Shown in pieces: positions 25,717 to 36,800 of a stretch of DNA of 64,000 nt; positions within the stretch are counted from its first letter, which is position 1, and every line of letters starts with the position of its first letter. The stretch spans positions 930,001 through 994,000 of the forward strand of contig OZ257249.1 of the NCBI GenBank assembly GCA_965279565.1. Direction: 5' to 3'. The notes below the pieces were generated by a model that was given only the letters and a program-made list of their open reading frames with translations, ran no database searches and had not been told where the DNA came from. Origin of the DNA: Tagaea sp965279565. Its GTDB lineage: Bacteria; Pseudomonadota; Alphaproteobacteria; CACIAM-22H2. A program made the position numbers and the translations under genes.

Positions 25717-27849
25717 GTGAAGCGGCAGGCCTTCGGCGCCGCGCTGGCGGCCGTGGTTCTCGGCGCGCTGGCGGTCGCCTCGCCGCTGGCCGACGGGTTG
25801 CGCGGCACGTCGCTGGACCTGACCTTCGCGCTTCGCCATCTCGCCTTCGGGCCGCGCCACGACGCGGCGAGTTCGCCGAGCGTCGTGGTGGCGCTCGACG
25901 AGGAAACCTACCGCACGCCGCCTTTCGCGGACGTGCCGCAGGCCTTCTGGCCGCGCGAGATCGCCCCGGTGCTGGGCGCCGTGCTCGATGCCGGTGCGGC
26001 AATCGTCGCGTTCGACGTGATCTTCCCGACGTCGGTCGAACGCCACATTCCCGGATTCGAGCGCGACTGGCTGCGCACCCTGCGCGCGGGCGCGCGCGAG
26101 GGCCGCGTGATCCTCGGCAAGGTGCAGCACGGCGCGTCGCCGATCCTGCCCTTCCGCGGCCAGAGTATAGCCGTCGGCCACGATGCCAATATCCGCACGA
26201 CGAACCTGTTCCGCGATCCCGACGAGGCGATAAGGCGCGCCCCGCTGTTCCTCGATCTCGACGACGGGGCGAAGCAGACTTCGCTCGGCCTGGAGGTCGC
26301 CGCGCGCGCGAAGAAGGCCGAGCCCGAGCTTCGCGCCGACGGCGTGTGGTTCGCCGGACGGCGCGTGCCCGGTTCGGCCGGCAACGCGATGCCGCTCGAT
26401 TTCGAGGGCGGCGGGGCCGACATCCCCGCCTTCTCGCTCGCCGACCTGCGTGCCTGCGTCGAGAAGGGCGACGCGGACTTCTTCGCGAAGCACTTCAAGG
26501 ACAAGGTCGTGTTCGTCGGCACCGTGCTGGATGTCGAGGACCGCAAGCTCACCTCGCGCCGCTTCATGACGGGGCCGGAAGGGGCCGCCTTCGGCCCGCG
26601 CTGCGCGCTGCCCGCGCGTACCGACATCGTGCGCGACGACGTGGTGCGCGACGCGATCCCCGGCGTGTTCATCCACGCGACCTTCGTCAACAACCTGCTG
26701 CGCGGCGGCGGCCTGCGCGAGCTGGGCCGCATCGGCGAAGGGCTCGCGGCATCGCTGCTGCTCGCGGCGACGGCCGCCGCCGCCCTCGCCTTGCCCGCGA
26801 CGACGTTCGTCGCCGCCTTCGCCGGACTGGCGCTGGCCTGGACGGGTGCGAGCGTGCTCGCCCTCCAGAACGCGCTCGTCTGGCCGTTCCTGACCGCCCT
26901 CGCCGCTTCGTTCCTCGCAGGTGCGGCCCTGCTCGGCTACCGCTTCGCGGTGGCCGACAAGGACAAGCGGCTGTTGCGCCGCAGCTTCGGGCTCTATCTT
27001 GCACCCGCGATGGTCGACCGGCTGATGGCGGCACAGGCCCCGCCGGAGCTGGGCGGGGAAGAGCGCGAGATCACCGTGATGTTCTCCGACGTCGCCGGCT
27101 TCACCGGCCTGTCGGAAGGGCTCACGCCGCAGCAGCTCGTGCAGGTGATGAACATGTATCTCTCGGCGATGACCGACATCGTCGAGGCGCATGGCGGTTT
27201 CGTCGACAAGTATATCGGCGACGCGATCGTCGCGGTGTTCGGAGCACCCATGGACGATCCAGCGCACGCGCGCCGCGCGGTGGAGGCGGCCCTCGCCTGC
27301 AACGCGAAGCTCGCCGAGATGAACGCCGATCCGGCACGGCCCTTCCTCGGCCACAGGCTGAAGGCGCGCATCGGCCTCAATAGCGGGCGCGCGCTGGTCG
27401 GCAATATCGGCTCGAAGAAGCGCTTCAACTACACGGTCATGGGCGACACGGTGAATCTTGCCTCCCGGCTGGAAGGGGCGAACAAGTATTTCGGCACGAC
27501 GCTGATGTGCGCCGAGACGGTGCGCGCCCTTGCCGACGCGGCACCGGGCCCGGCATTGGCGTGGCGCGAGCTCGACCGCATCCAGGTCAAGGGTCGCGCG
27601 CAGCCGGTCACGATCTACGAGCCGCTGGGGACCGCCGACAGGCTCGATGCCGGCACGAAGGCGGGCGCCGAGTCCTTCACCGCCGCCCTCGATCTCTACC
27701 GCCGGGCCGATTTCGTGGCGGCGGAAGCCGCCTTGCGCGCACTTGCCGGCGATCCGGCGGCTGCGAGCCTCGCCGGGCGGATCGCGGCTCTGCGCGCGGC
27801 CCCGCCGGGCCCGGACTGGACGCCGGTCACGTCGCTCGACGCGAAGTGA
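25717..27849 (+). CDS. CHASE2-sensor adenylate/guanylate cyclase
   Basis: A 710-residue membrane signalling enzyme. A first transmembrane helix is followed by a CHASE2 periplasmic sensor to about residue 340 (SVVVALDEETYRTPPF, FWPREIAPVLGAVLDAGAAIVAFDVIFP, FKDKVVFVGTV), then three hydrophobic helices (~350-420) and a class III cyclase domain from ~450. Metal-binding Asp458 (VMFSDVAGFTGLSE) and Asp502 (VDKYIGDAIVAVFG) are present. The KYIGD lysine with YTVMGD threonine matches the class IIIb adenine-selecting pair, so cAMP is the likely product. A tail of TPR-like helices closes the protein. GTG start at 25717. Confidence 0.9.
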   Translation: MKRQAFGAALAAVVLGALAVASPLADGLRGTSLDLTFALRHLAFGPRHDAASSPSVVVALDEETYRTPPFADVPQAFWPREIAPVLGAVLDAGAAIVAFDVIFPTSVERHIPGFERDWLRTLRAGAREGRVILGKVQHGASPILPFRGQSIAVGHDANIRTTNLFRDPDEAIRRAPLFLDLDDGAKQTSLGLEVAARAKKAEPELRADGVWFAGRRVPGSAGNAMPLDFEGGGADIPAFSLADLRACVEKGDADFFAKHFKDKVVFVGTVLDVEDRKLTSRRFMTGPEGAAFGPRCALPARTDIVRDDVVRDAIPGVFIHATFVNNLLRGGGLRELGRIGEGLAASLLLAATAAAALALPATTFVAAFAGLALAWTGASVLALQNALVWPFLTALAASFLAGAALLGYRFAVADKDKRLLRRSFGLYLAPAMVDRLMAAQAPPELGGEEREITVMFSDVAGFTGLSEGLTPQQLVQVMNMYLSAMTDIVEAHGGFVDKYIGDAIVAVFGAPMDDPAHARRAVEAALACNAKLAEMNADPARPFLGHRLKARIGLNSGRALVGNIGSKKRFNYTVMGDTVNLASRLEGANKYFGTTLMCAETVRALADAAPGPALAWRELDRIQVKGRAQPVTIYEPLGTADRLDAGTKAGAESFTAALDLYRRADFVAAEAALRALAGDPAAASLAGRIAALRAAPPGPDWTPVTSLDAK

Positions 27850-27895
27850 ATCCTGCGGCGGATTGGGGCATACTCCGCGGCCGGAGGCTCCACGC

Positions 27896-28723
27896 ATGAA
27901 AGTATCCCTCGTCCAGATGAACTCGGTCGACGACAAGGCGAAGAACCTCGCCGAAGCGCGTCGGCTGATCGAAGAAGCGGTCCGCGTCGAAAAGCCGGAC
28001 TGGATCCTGTTGCCCGAAACGTTCGATTTCATCGGCGGAACGACCGCCGAGAAGCGCGAGGCCGCCGAGACGATCCCCGGTGGGCCAACCTACCTGATGT
28101 GCCAGGAGATGGCGCGCACGCATCGCGTATTCATCCATGCCGGCTCGATCAGCGAGAAGATCGAGGGCGACAGCCGCATCCACAACACGACGCTGGTCTT
28201 CGACCGCACTGGCAAGGAGATCGCGCGCTACCGCAAGATCCACCTGTTCGACGTCGTCACGCCGGACGGCACCGAGTACAAGGAGTCTTCCGCCGTGAAG
28301 CCGGGCGACGCGGTCGTCACGTACGACTGCGAGGGCGTCACGGTGGGCTGCGCCATCTGCTACGACCTGCGCTTCCCCGACCTGTTCCAGGCGCTGGCGG
28401 CCAAGGGGGCCGCGGTCATCGCGTTGCCCGCCGCGTTCACGATGCAGACCGGCAAGGACCACTGGGAAGTGCTGTGCCGCGCGCGCGCGATCGAGACCGA
28501 GACCTATTTCTGCGCGGCCGGCCAGACCGGCAGCTTCCGCGCGGGCAACGGCATGCGCCAGACCTACGGCCATTCGATGGTCGTCGATCCGTGGGGCCAT
28601 GTCGTGGCGCGCGCGTCCGACGGCGTGGGCATCGTCACGACCCGTCTCGACGCCAAGCGCGTGGACGCGGTGCGCGAAATGATCCCGGTCGCCAAGCATC
28701 GCGTGAAGGTCGGATCGGCATGA
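27896..28723 (+). CDS. Carbon-nitrogen hydrolase (nitrilase superfamily)
   Basis: A 275-residue nitrilase-superfamily amidase, similar to NIT2/omega-amidase or deaminated-glutathione amidases. The Glu-Lys-Cys triad is visible: Glu in LLPETFDF (about 40), Lys in RYRKIHLFDV (about 111) and Cys in VGCAICYDLRFPDLF (about 151). Ends in VKVGSA, overlapping the next gene by ATGA. The substrate is uncertain. It is the first of four overlapping metabolic genes after the cyclase. Confidence 0.88.
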   Translation: MKVSLVQMNSVDDKAKNLAEARRLIEEAVRVEKPDWILLPETFDFIGGTTAEKREAAETIPGGPTYLMCQEMARTHRVFIHAGSISEKIEGDSRIHNTTLVFDRTGKEIARYRKIHLFDVVTPDGTEYKESSAVKPGDAVVTYDCEGVTVGCAICYDLRFPDLFQALAAKGAAVIALPAAFTMQTGKDHWEVLCRARAIETETYFCAAGQTGSFRAGNGMRQTYGHSMVVDPWGHVVARASDGVGIVTTRLDAKRVDAVREMIPVAKHRVKVGSA

Positions 28724-29643
28724 GTCTCGATGTCGTTTCGATCGGCGAGCCGATGGTGGAATTCAACCAGACGGGCGCCGACGGCGGGCGTTCGTACCTG
28801 CAGGGTTTCGGCGGCGACTCGTCGAACTTCGCCATCGCCGCGGCGCGCCAAGGGGCCAAAGTCGGCTACGTGACGGCACTGGGGGCGGATGTCTACGGGC
28901 ACATGTTCCGCGAACTGTGGCGCGCCGAAGGCGTGGATTCGCGCCAGGTGCGCGAGGATGCCGACGCGTTCACGGCCGTCTATTTCGTCACGCACGACGC
29001 GGACGGCCACCATTTCTCGTTCTTCCGCAAGGGTTCGGCCGCCAGCCGGCTTGCGCCGCGCGACGTGCCGCAGAAATATCTCGAGACGGCGCGCTACGTG
29101 CACCTGTCGGGCATCTCGCTGGCGATCTCGGACTCCGCCTGCGATTTCGGCTTCGCCGCGATCGCCGCGGCGCGCAAGGGCGGCGCGAAGGTCACGTTCG
29201 ACACGAACCTGCGCCTGAAGCTGTGGCCCAAGGAGCGCGCGCGCGCCGTGACGAGCGAAGCGATCGCGCAATGCGACGTGTGCCTGCCTTCGCTCGACGA
29301 CGTCGCGACCCTCTACGACATCGCCGAGCCGAACGGACTGATCGACCGCATCCTCGCGATGGGGCCGAAGGTCGTCGTGCTGAAGATGGGCGAGAAGGGC
29401 TGCATCGTCGCCGACAGGATCACGCGCACGCACGTGCCGCCGCATCCATGCAAGCCGGTCGACGCGACCGGGGCCGGCGACACGTTCGGCGGCGCCTTCG
29501 TGGCACGCCTTGCCGCGGGCGACGCGCCCGTCGCGGCCGCGCGCTATGCCAACGTGGCGGCGGCCCTGTCCACGCAGGGCTACGGTGCCGTGGCACCCAT
29601 TCCGCGCGCGGCCGACGTGCGTGCCGCGATGGGCCCGGCATGA
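28720..29643 (+). CDS. PfkB-family sugar kinase, 2-keto-3-deoxygluconate kinase-like
   Basis: A 307-residue ribokinase-fold enzyme. The N-terminal GGDSSNFAIAAARQGAKVGYVTALG and the C-terminal catalytic motif KPVDATGAGDTFGGAFVA define PfkB kinases; the GDSSN substrate loop and overall pattern best match KdgK, which phosphorylates 2-keto-3-deoxygluconate in uronate or Entner-Doudoroff routes. ATGA overlap with the amidase gene upstream and with the SDR downstream. The 2-keto-3-deoxygluconate assignment is an inference. Confidence 0.82.
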   Translation: MSLDVVSIGEPMVEFNQTGADGGRSYLQGFGGDSSNFAIAAARQGAKVGYVTALGADVYGHMFRELWRAEGVDSRQVREDADAFTAVYFVTHDADGHHFSFFRKGSAASRLAPRDVPQKYLETARYVHLSGISLAISDSACDFGFAAIAAARKGGAKVTFDTNLRLKLWPKERARAVTSEAIAQCDVCLPSLDDVATLYDIAEPNGLIDRILAMGPKVVVLKMGEKGCIVADRITRTHVPPHPCKPVDATGAGDTFGGAFVARLAAGDAPVAAARYANVAAALSTQGYGAVAPIPRAADVRAAMGPA

Positions 29644-30347
29644 CGCGCCATGCCCTGGTCACCGGCGGAACCAGCGGGATCGGCGAAGGGATCGCGCGCC
29701 ATCTTGCGGCAACCGGCTGGCGCGTGACGGTCACCGGCCTGACCGCAGGCGAAGCGGAAACGTTCCGTCCCGATCCCGCCATCTCGGCCGTCCCGCTCGA
29801 CGTGACCGACGATGCGGCCGTCGCCGCCCTGATGGCGCGCGTCGAAACGCTCGACGGGCTGGTCAACTGCGCGGGCACCATCCAGCGCGAGGGGCGCGAA
29901 TTCACGGTCGAAGGATTCCGCAGGACGATCGACGTCAACCTCGTCGGCACGATGCGCATGTGTCTTGCCGCGCGCACGAAGCTCGCCGCCGCGAAAGGCG
30001 CGATCGTCAACACCGCTTCGATGCTGTCGATCTTCGGCTCGCCCTTCGTGCCGGGCTATTCGGCCTCGAAGGGCGGTGTCGTCCAGCTCACCAAGAGCCT
30101 TGCCGCCGCGTGGGCGGCCGAGGGGATCCGCGTCAATGCGATCGCACCCGGCTGGATCGACACGGCACTCACCAAGGCGCTCGTCGAGGATCCGGCACGC
30201 TCGGCCGGCATCCTCGCGCGCACGCCGGCCGGCCGCTGGGGCAAGCCCGGCGACCTCGGCGGGGCCGTCGCGTTCCTGCTGTCGGCCGAAGCGGCGTTCG
30301 TGACCGGTGCCACGCTGCCCGTCGACGGCGGCTACGCCAGCGTCTGA
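29640..30347 (+). CDS. Short-chain dehydrogenase/reductase
   Basis: A 235-residue classical SDR. The NAD(P) motif TGGTSGIGEGIARHL is at about residues 8-22, NCAG at about 77-80, Ser in NTASM, and the catalytic Y-x-x-x-K in PGYSASKGG (about 139-143), then VNAIAPGWIDT. Ser-Tyr-Lys are intact. Overlaps the kinase gene by ATGA. Together with the KdgK-like kinase and cupin it could process a sugar acid or ketone. Confidence 0.88.
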   Translation: MTRHALVTGGTSGIGEGIARHLAATGWRVTVTGLTAGEAETFRPDPAISAVPLDVTDDAAVAALMARVETLDGLVNCAGTIQREGREFTVEGFRRTIDVNLVGTMRMCLAARTKLAAAKGAIVNTASMLSIFGSPFVPGYSASKGGVVQLTKSLAAAWAAEGIRVNAIAPGWIDTALTKALVEDPARSAGILARTPAGRWGKPGDLGGAVAFLLSAEAAFVTGATLPVDGGYASV

Positions 30348-30361
30348 AAGGAAGCCGCACC

Positions 30362-30871
30362 ATGGACGACAAGTGGGTTCCCTACCGCCATCCGCAGCCG
30401 AAGGAATCGCCGCCCGAACTGGTCGTGCATCCGGCGATCCCGGCGGACGAGCGCGTCTGGGTGCCGCTCGAACCCAACGTGTGGTTCCGCCCGCTCGTGC
30501 TGTCGGCGGCCAACGGCTACTGGACGAACCTGCTGCGCGTGCGCAAGTCGGGCGTGCTGTCGCGCCATCGCCATCCGCAGCCCGTGCACGGCTTCGTGCT
30601 GAAGGGCGAGTGGCGCTATCTCGAGCACGACTGGATCGCGCGCGAGGGCGGCTATGTCTACGAGGCGCCCGGCGAGACGCACACGCTGGTCGTCGACCCG
30701 CATGTCGAGGAGATGATCACGTTCTTCCAGGTCAACGGCGCCATGATCTATGTCGATCCGGACGGGAAGACCACCGGCTACGACGACGCCTTCACGCGCA
30801 TCGCCAAGTGCCGCGCGCACTACGCGAAGGTCGGGCTCGGCGAATCCTATATCGACCAGTTCATCCGCTAG
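30362..30871 (+). CDS. Cupin-domain protein (2,4'-dihydroxyacetophenone dioxygenase-like)
   Basis: A 169-residue cupin. Metal-binding residues are seen in SRHRHPQPVHGFVLKGEWRYLEHDW (two His then Glu) and APGETHTLVVD, giving the His-His-Glu-His cupin arrangement. The overall pattern resembles the dihydroxyacetophenone dioxygenase/ChrR-type cupin group. Function is not proven. It starts 14 bases after the SDR gene and converges with the adhesin gene six bases away. Confidence 0.72.
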   Translation: MDDKWVPYRHPQPKESPPELVVHPAIPADERVWVPLEPNVWFRPLVLSAANGYWTNLLRVRKSGVLSRHRHPQPVHGFVLKGEWRYLEHDWIAREGGYVYEAPGETHTLVVDPHVEEMITFFQVNGAMIYVDPDGKTTGYDDAFTRIAKCRAHYAKVGLGESYIDQFIR

Positions 30872-30877
30872 GCGGAC

Positions 30878-33800
30878 TTACCACAGCGACGAATTGCCCT
30901 GCTGCGGGAACGACTGGGTGATGCCCGGCGTGCCGCCGACGGTGCCGCCCGGCGGAGTGGGGTTGTTGACGAGCACGCCCGGGACCAGCGTGGTCGGGCC
31001 GGGCTGCGGTGCCGGATCCGAGCGCACGTCGTTCGTCGTGCTGCCGCCCGTGCCGCCGTCGCTGAGGACGATGGTCGTCGGCGGCGCGCCCGTGCCGCCG
31101 GCCGGGCCGGTCGGCGGCGGACTGCCGGCGGGCTGACCGGGTGCGGGGGTCTGGGCGCCGGCGACGGTCGGCGTGGACGACTCTTCGCCCTGCGTGCCGC
31201 CGCTGCCACCCGTCAGGTCGCTCGTCGAACTGCTCAGCGTCGAATCGATCGCCGGCGAACCGAGGCCGGCGCTGCCCGTCGACGGCGAGTCGACGACGCG
31301 CGTGGCGCTGTCGATGGGTGCGACCGCCGCGATCTCGTTGAGGACGGCCTGCGTGCCGGTCGACGGCGGCGTCACGGGTGCCGAGCCGACCGTCGTGCCG
31401 TTGACGTCGAAGATGCCGCCTGTCGCGGTGACGAACGGGGCCGCCGCAGCGCCGCTCTGGCCGTTGACCATCCCGGCGAGCGAGCCGCCCGTGCCCGACA
31501 GCGAAACCGTGTTGCCGAAGGAGTTGCCCGCCTCGCCAAGCACGACCGTTCCGCCGCCACCGGCGAGCACGGTCGCACCCGCACCGGCCTGGATCGTCGT
31601 GCCGCCCGACTGCGCGATGCCGTTGCTTGCCGTCGCGGTGAAGCCGCCGGTCGAGCCGCCGGTCATCGACACGTCGCCGAGCGTCAATGCGCCGCTCGCG
31701 GAGATGCCGACGGCGAAGTTGCCGGTGTTGGTCAGCGAGACCATCCCGCCGAAGGTGTTCGACGAATTCGTCAGCGTCAGGGGGCCGTTCGTGGCCGCGA
31801 AATCGGACGTGCCGGCGACGGCAAGCGCGCCGGTCTGCGTCATCGGGCTGCCGACCGAGGCGGAGAAATTGCCCGCGATGCTGGACGTGCCGAGGATCAG
31901 CTGCCCGGTCGCCGCGATGCCCGCATGGCCGCCGGCCGTCGTCGTGATGCCGACCGCACCGCCGAAGCTGTTGGACGCGTTCGCCAGCGTCGTGTTGCCG
32001 GCCGACTGGAAGCTCGACGTGCCGACGACCGCAAGTGGCGTGCCGCCCTGCGCGATCGCGCCGCCCGACGTGACGGACAGGTCGCCGTCGACCGAGACGG
32101 TCCCGAACGTCGTGGCGGACGCGTTGAAGAAAGTAGCGTCCGCGCCCGCCGTCGTCGTGACGTTGAGCGGCCCGCCGAACGCGTTGCTTGCGTTGTTCCA
32201 CAGGATGGCGCCCTGCGAGGTCACGGTGACGGCACCGCCCGTGGTGATCGCGCCGAGCTGGCTGACCGTCCCGGTCGTCACCGACACGTCGAGCGTGCCC
32301 GATGCGTCGGACATGTGGAAATCGGTCGGTCCGGTGTTCGCGATCGTCACGTTGCCGCCGGTCGAGGAGAAGCCAATTCCGCCGGCCATCGCGTTGGCCG
32401 CATTGCCGAGCACGATGTTCCCGTCCGCCACGAAGCCCGCCATGCCGTCGACCGCGACCGCAGCCGTCTGCGTGATCGTGCCGCCGGTCATGACCGTGAG
32501 ATCGCCCGACGTGTAGAACGCGCCGTTGAACGCCACGCCGGGTGCGCCGGCGCCGTTCTCGAGGATGAAGTTCTCGCCGTAGCTGTTCGTCGCGTCGGCC
32601 CCGATCGTGATCTGGCCGGTCGCCGACGCCCCGCCGATGCGCACCACGCTGGCGGTGACGTTCGCGAACGTGGCGCCGTCGATGTTCAGCGAACTTCCCG
32701 AATCGTTGATGCCGATCGACAGGCCCGGCGTGATCGTGTCGATCGTCAGCATGCCGGCCGTCTGGATCACCGAACCCGAGGCGAGGTCGATCTTGTCGGT
32801 TTGCAACGTGATGCCGCCGGTCGCCGAGCCGCCGCCGATGATCGAGTTCGATCCCGAGGATCCGATGCCGGCGAGGCCGCCCGTGCCCGTACCGACGAGC
32901 GCGATCGTGCCCGCACCCAGCGAGGTGATCCCGCCCGTGCCCACGCCGTCCGCCAGCGCGATGCCGATGCCCGCACTGCCGCCGGCGTCGCCGGTGACGC
33001 CGATCGAACCCGACGTCGTGCCGACATAGCCGGCATTGGCGATCCGCACGCCGTCGTTGCCGGCCCCCGACACCGCACCCGTGCCCGTGACCGTGACGTT
33101 GCCCGAGCCGCTCTCGATCTTGGAACCCGTGCCGTCGATCCACACACCGTCGCCACCGCCGGCACCCGTCGAGCCCGTGCCCGTCACGAAGATGTTGCCG
33201 CCGGTCGAGGTGATCTGGCCGCCCAGGTTGAACGCCACGCCGTGATTCGAGCCGCCGCCGCCCGCACCCTGGCCGATGACGGTCACGGTGCCGTTCTGGG
33301 CCTGCACTGCCCCGCCGTTGTAGAGGAACACGCCGATATTGCCGCCGCCGCCGGCCGCGCCGCCGGTCCCCGTCAGCGTGATGTCGCCGGCCCCGGTGGT
33401 GGTCACGTTCGTGCCCCCGCCGATCCAGATGCCGTGCTGGCTGTTGCCCGAAGCCAGGCCCACGCCGGTGATCGAAATGTCGCCGCCGCCGGCATTGATG
33501 CTCGTGGACAGGAATTCGGCACCGGTGAAGCCGCCGGGCCCGGCGACGATCGTGATGTCGCCGCCGTTCGAGGAGAGCGACGAGGTGTTCATCGCGAGGT
33601 TGGCGGTCGCGTTCAGGTCGATGTCGCCGCCCGACGTGGTGACGCCGCCGCCGCTGCCGATCGTGATCGCGCCGCCGGCCGTCACCGTGAACGAGCTGGT
33701 GGCGACGGTCTGGATGGCCGAGATGGTCACCGCGCCGGCCGACGTCAGCGCGACGGCTTGGCCGAATACGTTCGCCTGGTTGAGCGTGATGGCGCCGGAC

Positions 33801-36800
33801 GTGATCGTCGTCAGGTCGGTCGTGCCGCCGACCGTGTACGCGCCCGCACCGGTCTGCACGATCGGGGCCCCGGTGGTGTAGACCGCGAGGTCGCCCGCGA
33901 CGCCGACATTCTGGAGATTGATCGCGGAGTTCGACGCGTAGGTGACGTTCCCGCCCGAGGTCGTCGCGAACGAGGCGCTGCCCGCCTGATTCGCCGGATT
34001 CGCCATCGTGATGTCGCCGTCCGCCGTCAGCGCCATGTCCCCGCCGACGACGAGCGAACCGATCTGGCCGAGATTGCCGCCCGACGTAACCGACAGGTTG
34101 CCCGTCGTCGTCGCGTTGTTGATCGAGGTCGCGACGCTGTTGACGATGCTGGTCGCGTTCGCGGTCGCATTCGAGACGGTGACGGCGCCGGTCAGCACGT
34201 TCGACGCGTTCGTCAGCACGATGCTGCCGCCGGTCGACGCGAAACTGCTGGCGCCGCCGACCGTCATCGCCGCCGACTGCGCGAGGTTGCCGGCGACGCT
34301 GACGGTGAGGTCGCCGCTGATGTTCGTCGCGCCGAGGGTCGTGGCGAGCGAGTTGCCGAGCGACGCGTTGCCACCGCCCGACGCGGTGATCGTGACGGTG
34401 CCCGAGATCGCGTTGGCCGCACTCGAAAGCACGACGTCGTTGAAGGTCGACGTGACGGTCACGTTTCCGGCAGTCGTGATGTCCATCAGGCCGAACGCGA
34501 CACCGTCGTTGCTGGTCATCGTGAGGGTGCCGGCCGATGCGAGCGTGCCGGCGGCGGCGGCCGTGATGCCAGCGGCGGTCGATCCGGTGCCGGCAAGGCT
34601 GATATTGCCGCCGGTCGTCGTCGTCACACTGGCGCCCAAATCGAACACGATGCCGCTTCCGCTGGCCCCGCCGCCCGTTCCGGTGAAGACGGCGCCGCCC
34701 GAGTCGGCCTGGATGATTCCGCCCTCGATGACGATGCCGTGATTGTCCGGAGTCGCCGCAGTCCCGCCGGTTCCCGCCAGCGTCACGGTGCCCAGACCGA
34801 TCGACGCGACGGTCCCGGCACCGCCGGCGTCCACGATGTGGATGCCGAAGGCGGCCCCGCCGCTGCCGGTCGTGCCGCCGATGCCGGTGACGTTCAGGTT
34901 GCCGTCGACCGACTGGACCAGGCCGCCCGGTCCCTGCACGACCACGCCCCGGCCGTCGAAGCCGCCCGCGCCGGACAGGTTGACGGTTCCCGTGCCCGTC
35001 GATTCGACGATGGCCGCGTCGATCACGATGCCGGTATTCTCGTTCCCGGCGTCTCCGGTTCCGGTCCCGGTGAGGCTCAGGTTGCCCGCACTGGTGCGGA
35101 CGGCCGTCGAGGGCCCGATCGCGACGAAGCCCGAATTGTCGCCACCGTTCCCGGCACCGGCATTCGCCACGATGTTGATGAGACCGGTCCCGGCCGTCGT
35201 GCGCACCAGCGCGCCGTCCTGCATGACCATGCCGATCCGGAAGTCCGACACGCCGTCGGTGCCGCCGTTCGCCGTGATCGTGAGATTGCCCGTGCCCGTC
35301 GTCTTGACGTCGGCGTTGCTGCCGAGGCTGACGCCCCAACTGTGCATGCCGGCGAAGGTGCCGCTCAGGTCGTCGCCGCCGCCGCCGGTGCCGATCAGCA
35401 CCAGATTGCCGTCGACCGCCGAAATCACCGTGGCCCCGCCGCCGGCCACGCCGATGCCCACGCTGCCGCCGGCACCGCCCGTGCCCGTCACCGTGACGGC
35501 ACCGGTTCCGGTCGCGCGGATCTCGCCGGTCGCCATCACGACGCCGGTGTTGTTGTTGCCGCCGCCGATGCCGCCGATGCCCGTCACCGTCAGCGCCCCG
35601 TTCTGGGTCTGCGCATAGGCGCCGCCCGCGAAGAACTCGACGCCGGCGGTGGAACCGGCCGTGCCCGAGCCGCCGCGGCCCGTGATGCTGAGGGTGCCGG
35701 CACCGGTCGTGACGATGCCGGCCCCGTTGCGGACCGTCACGCCGTGCTGGTAGTCGGCGCTGCCGCCGGCTCCGACGATCGAAATGTTGCCACCGCCCGC
35801 GTCGATGATGGCGCTGGCCGATTCGACCTCCACGCCGAAGAACGTGCCCGCCGTCGAGCCGTTGGCCACGCCGCCCGGCGAATTGCCCCAGAGGGTGACG
35901 TTGCCGCCGCCCGTCTCGATGGCGGCGGTGACGACGACGCCAGCCGAACCGACCGCGGTGAAGCTGCCGTTCGACAGCACCTGGTCGGCAGCGACCGTGA
36001 TGGCGCCGTTGGCACCCGTCGCGGTGAGGCTGACATTCTTGCCGACGGCGTAGCCGTTGATCTGGTCGAGCGTCAGCGCGCCGGCGGCCGTCGCCGTGAA
36101 GTCGCCGCCCAGCGTCAGCACGCCGGTCTGCGTGAGCGCGCCGGCATTGGCGGTCACCGTGAAATCGCCGGCGATGCTCGACGTGCCGAGAACGAGCGGT
36201 CCGCCGTTCTGCAGCGCCACGGTCCCTGTCCCGGTCTTCGTGATACTGACCGCGCCGCCGAACGAGTTCGCACCCTGGTTGATCGTCAGGTTGCCGTCGT
36301 TCATCGAGATGGTCGTCGTGCCGGTGACGGAAATCGGCGCGGACTGCGTCAGGTCCCCCGTGCCGGACGTGCGCGTCACGTCGAGATTGCCGCCGATCGT
36401 CGACGTACCGAAGGCGATCCCCGCCGAATTGGCGAGCTGCACGTGGCCACCGCCGCCCGTCGCGGTCAGGCCGACGGTGCCCTGGAACAGGTTCGAGCCG
36501 TCGTTGAGCGTGATGGCGTTGGCGCCGGCGTTGAACGTCGCCGCACCGGTCACGGTCAAGGCGCCGACCTGGGTGATGGCCCCGCCCGCCTGCACGGAAA
36601 GTGCGGCACTGCTCGACGCCGCCAGCGACACAGCGGCGGCTTCGCGCCAGGTCACGGTGTCGGTGGCGTTGACGAACGCGACGTCGCCGGTGACGGCGTT
36701 CGACGCGTTGTTCAGGGTGAGCGCGTTGCCGGCCGCGTTGAAATTGGCGTTGCCGGCAACCGTCAGGGCGCTCGCCTGCGTCAGCGCGCCGTTCGACGTG

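Noticed and set aside
25699..28032. Long minus-strand open frame opposite the CHASE2-cyclase gene
   Set aside because: Cyclase metal-binding motifs and the CHASE2 domain are on the plus strand; the antisense translation is Arg/Glu/Gly-rich without domain features.
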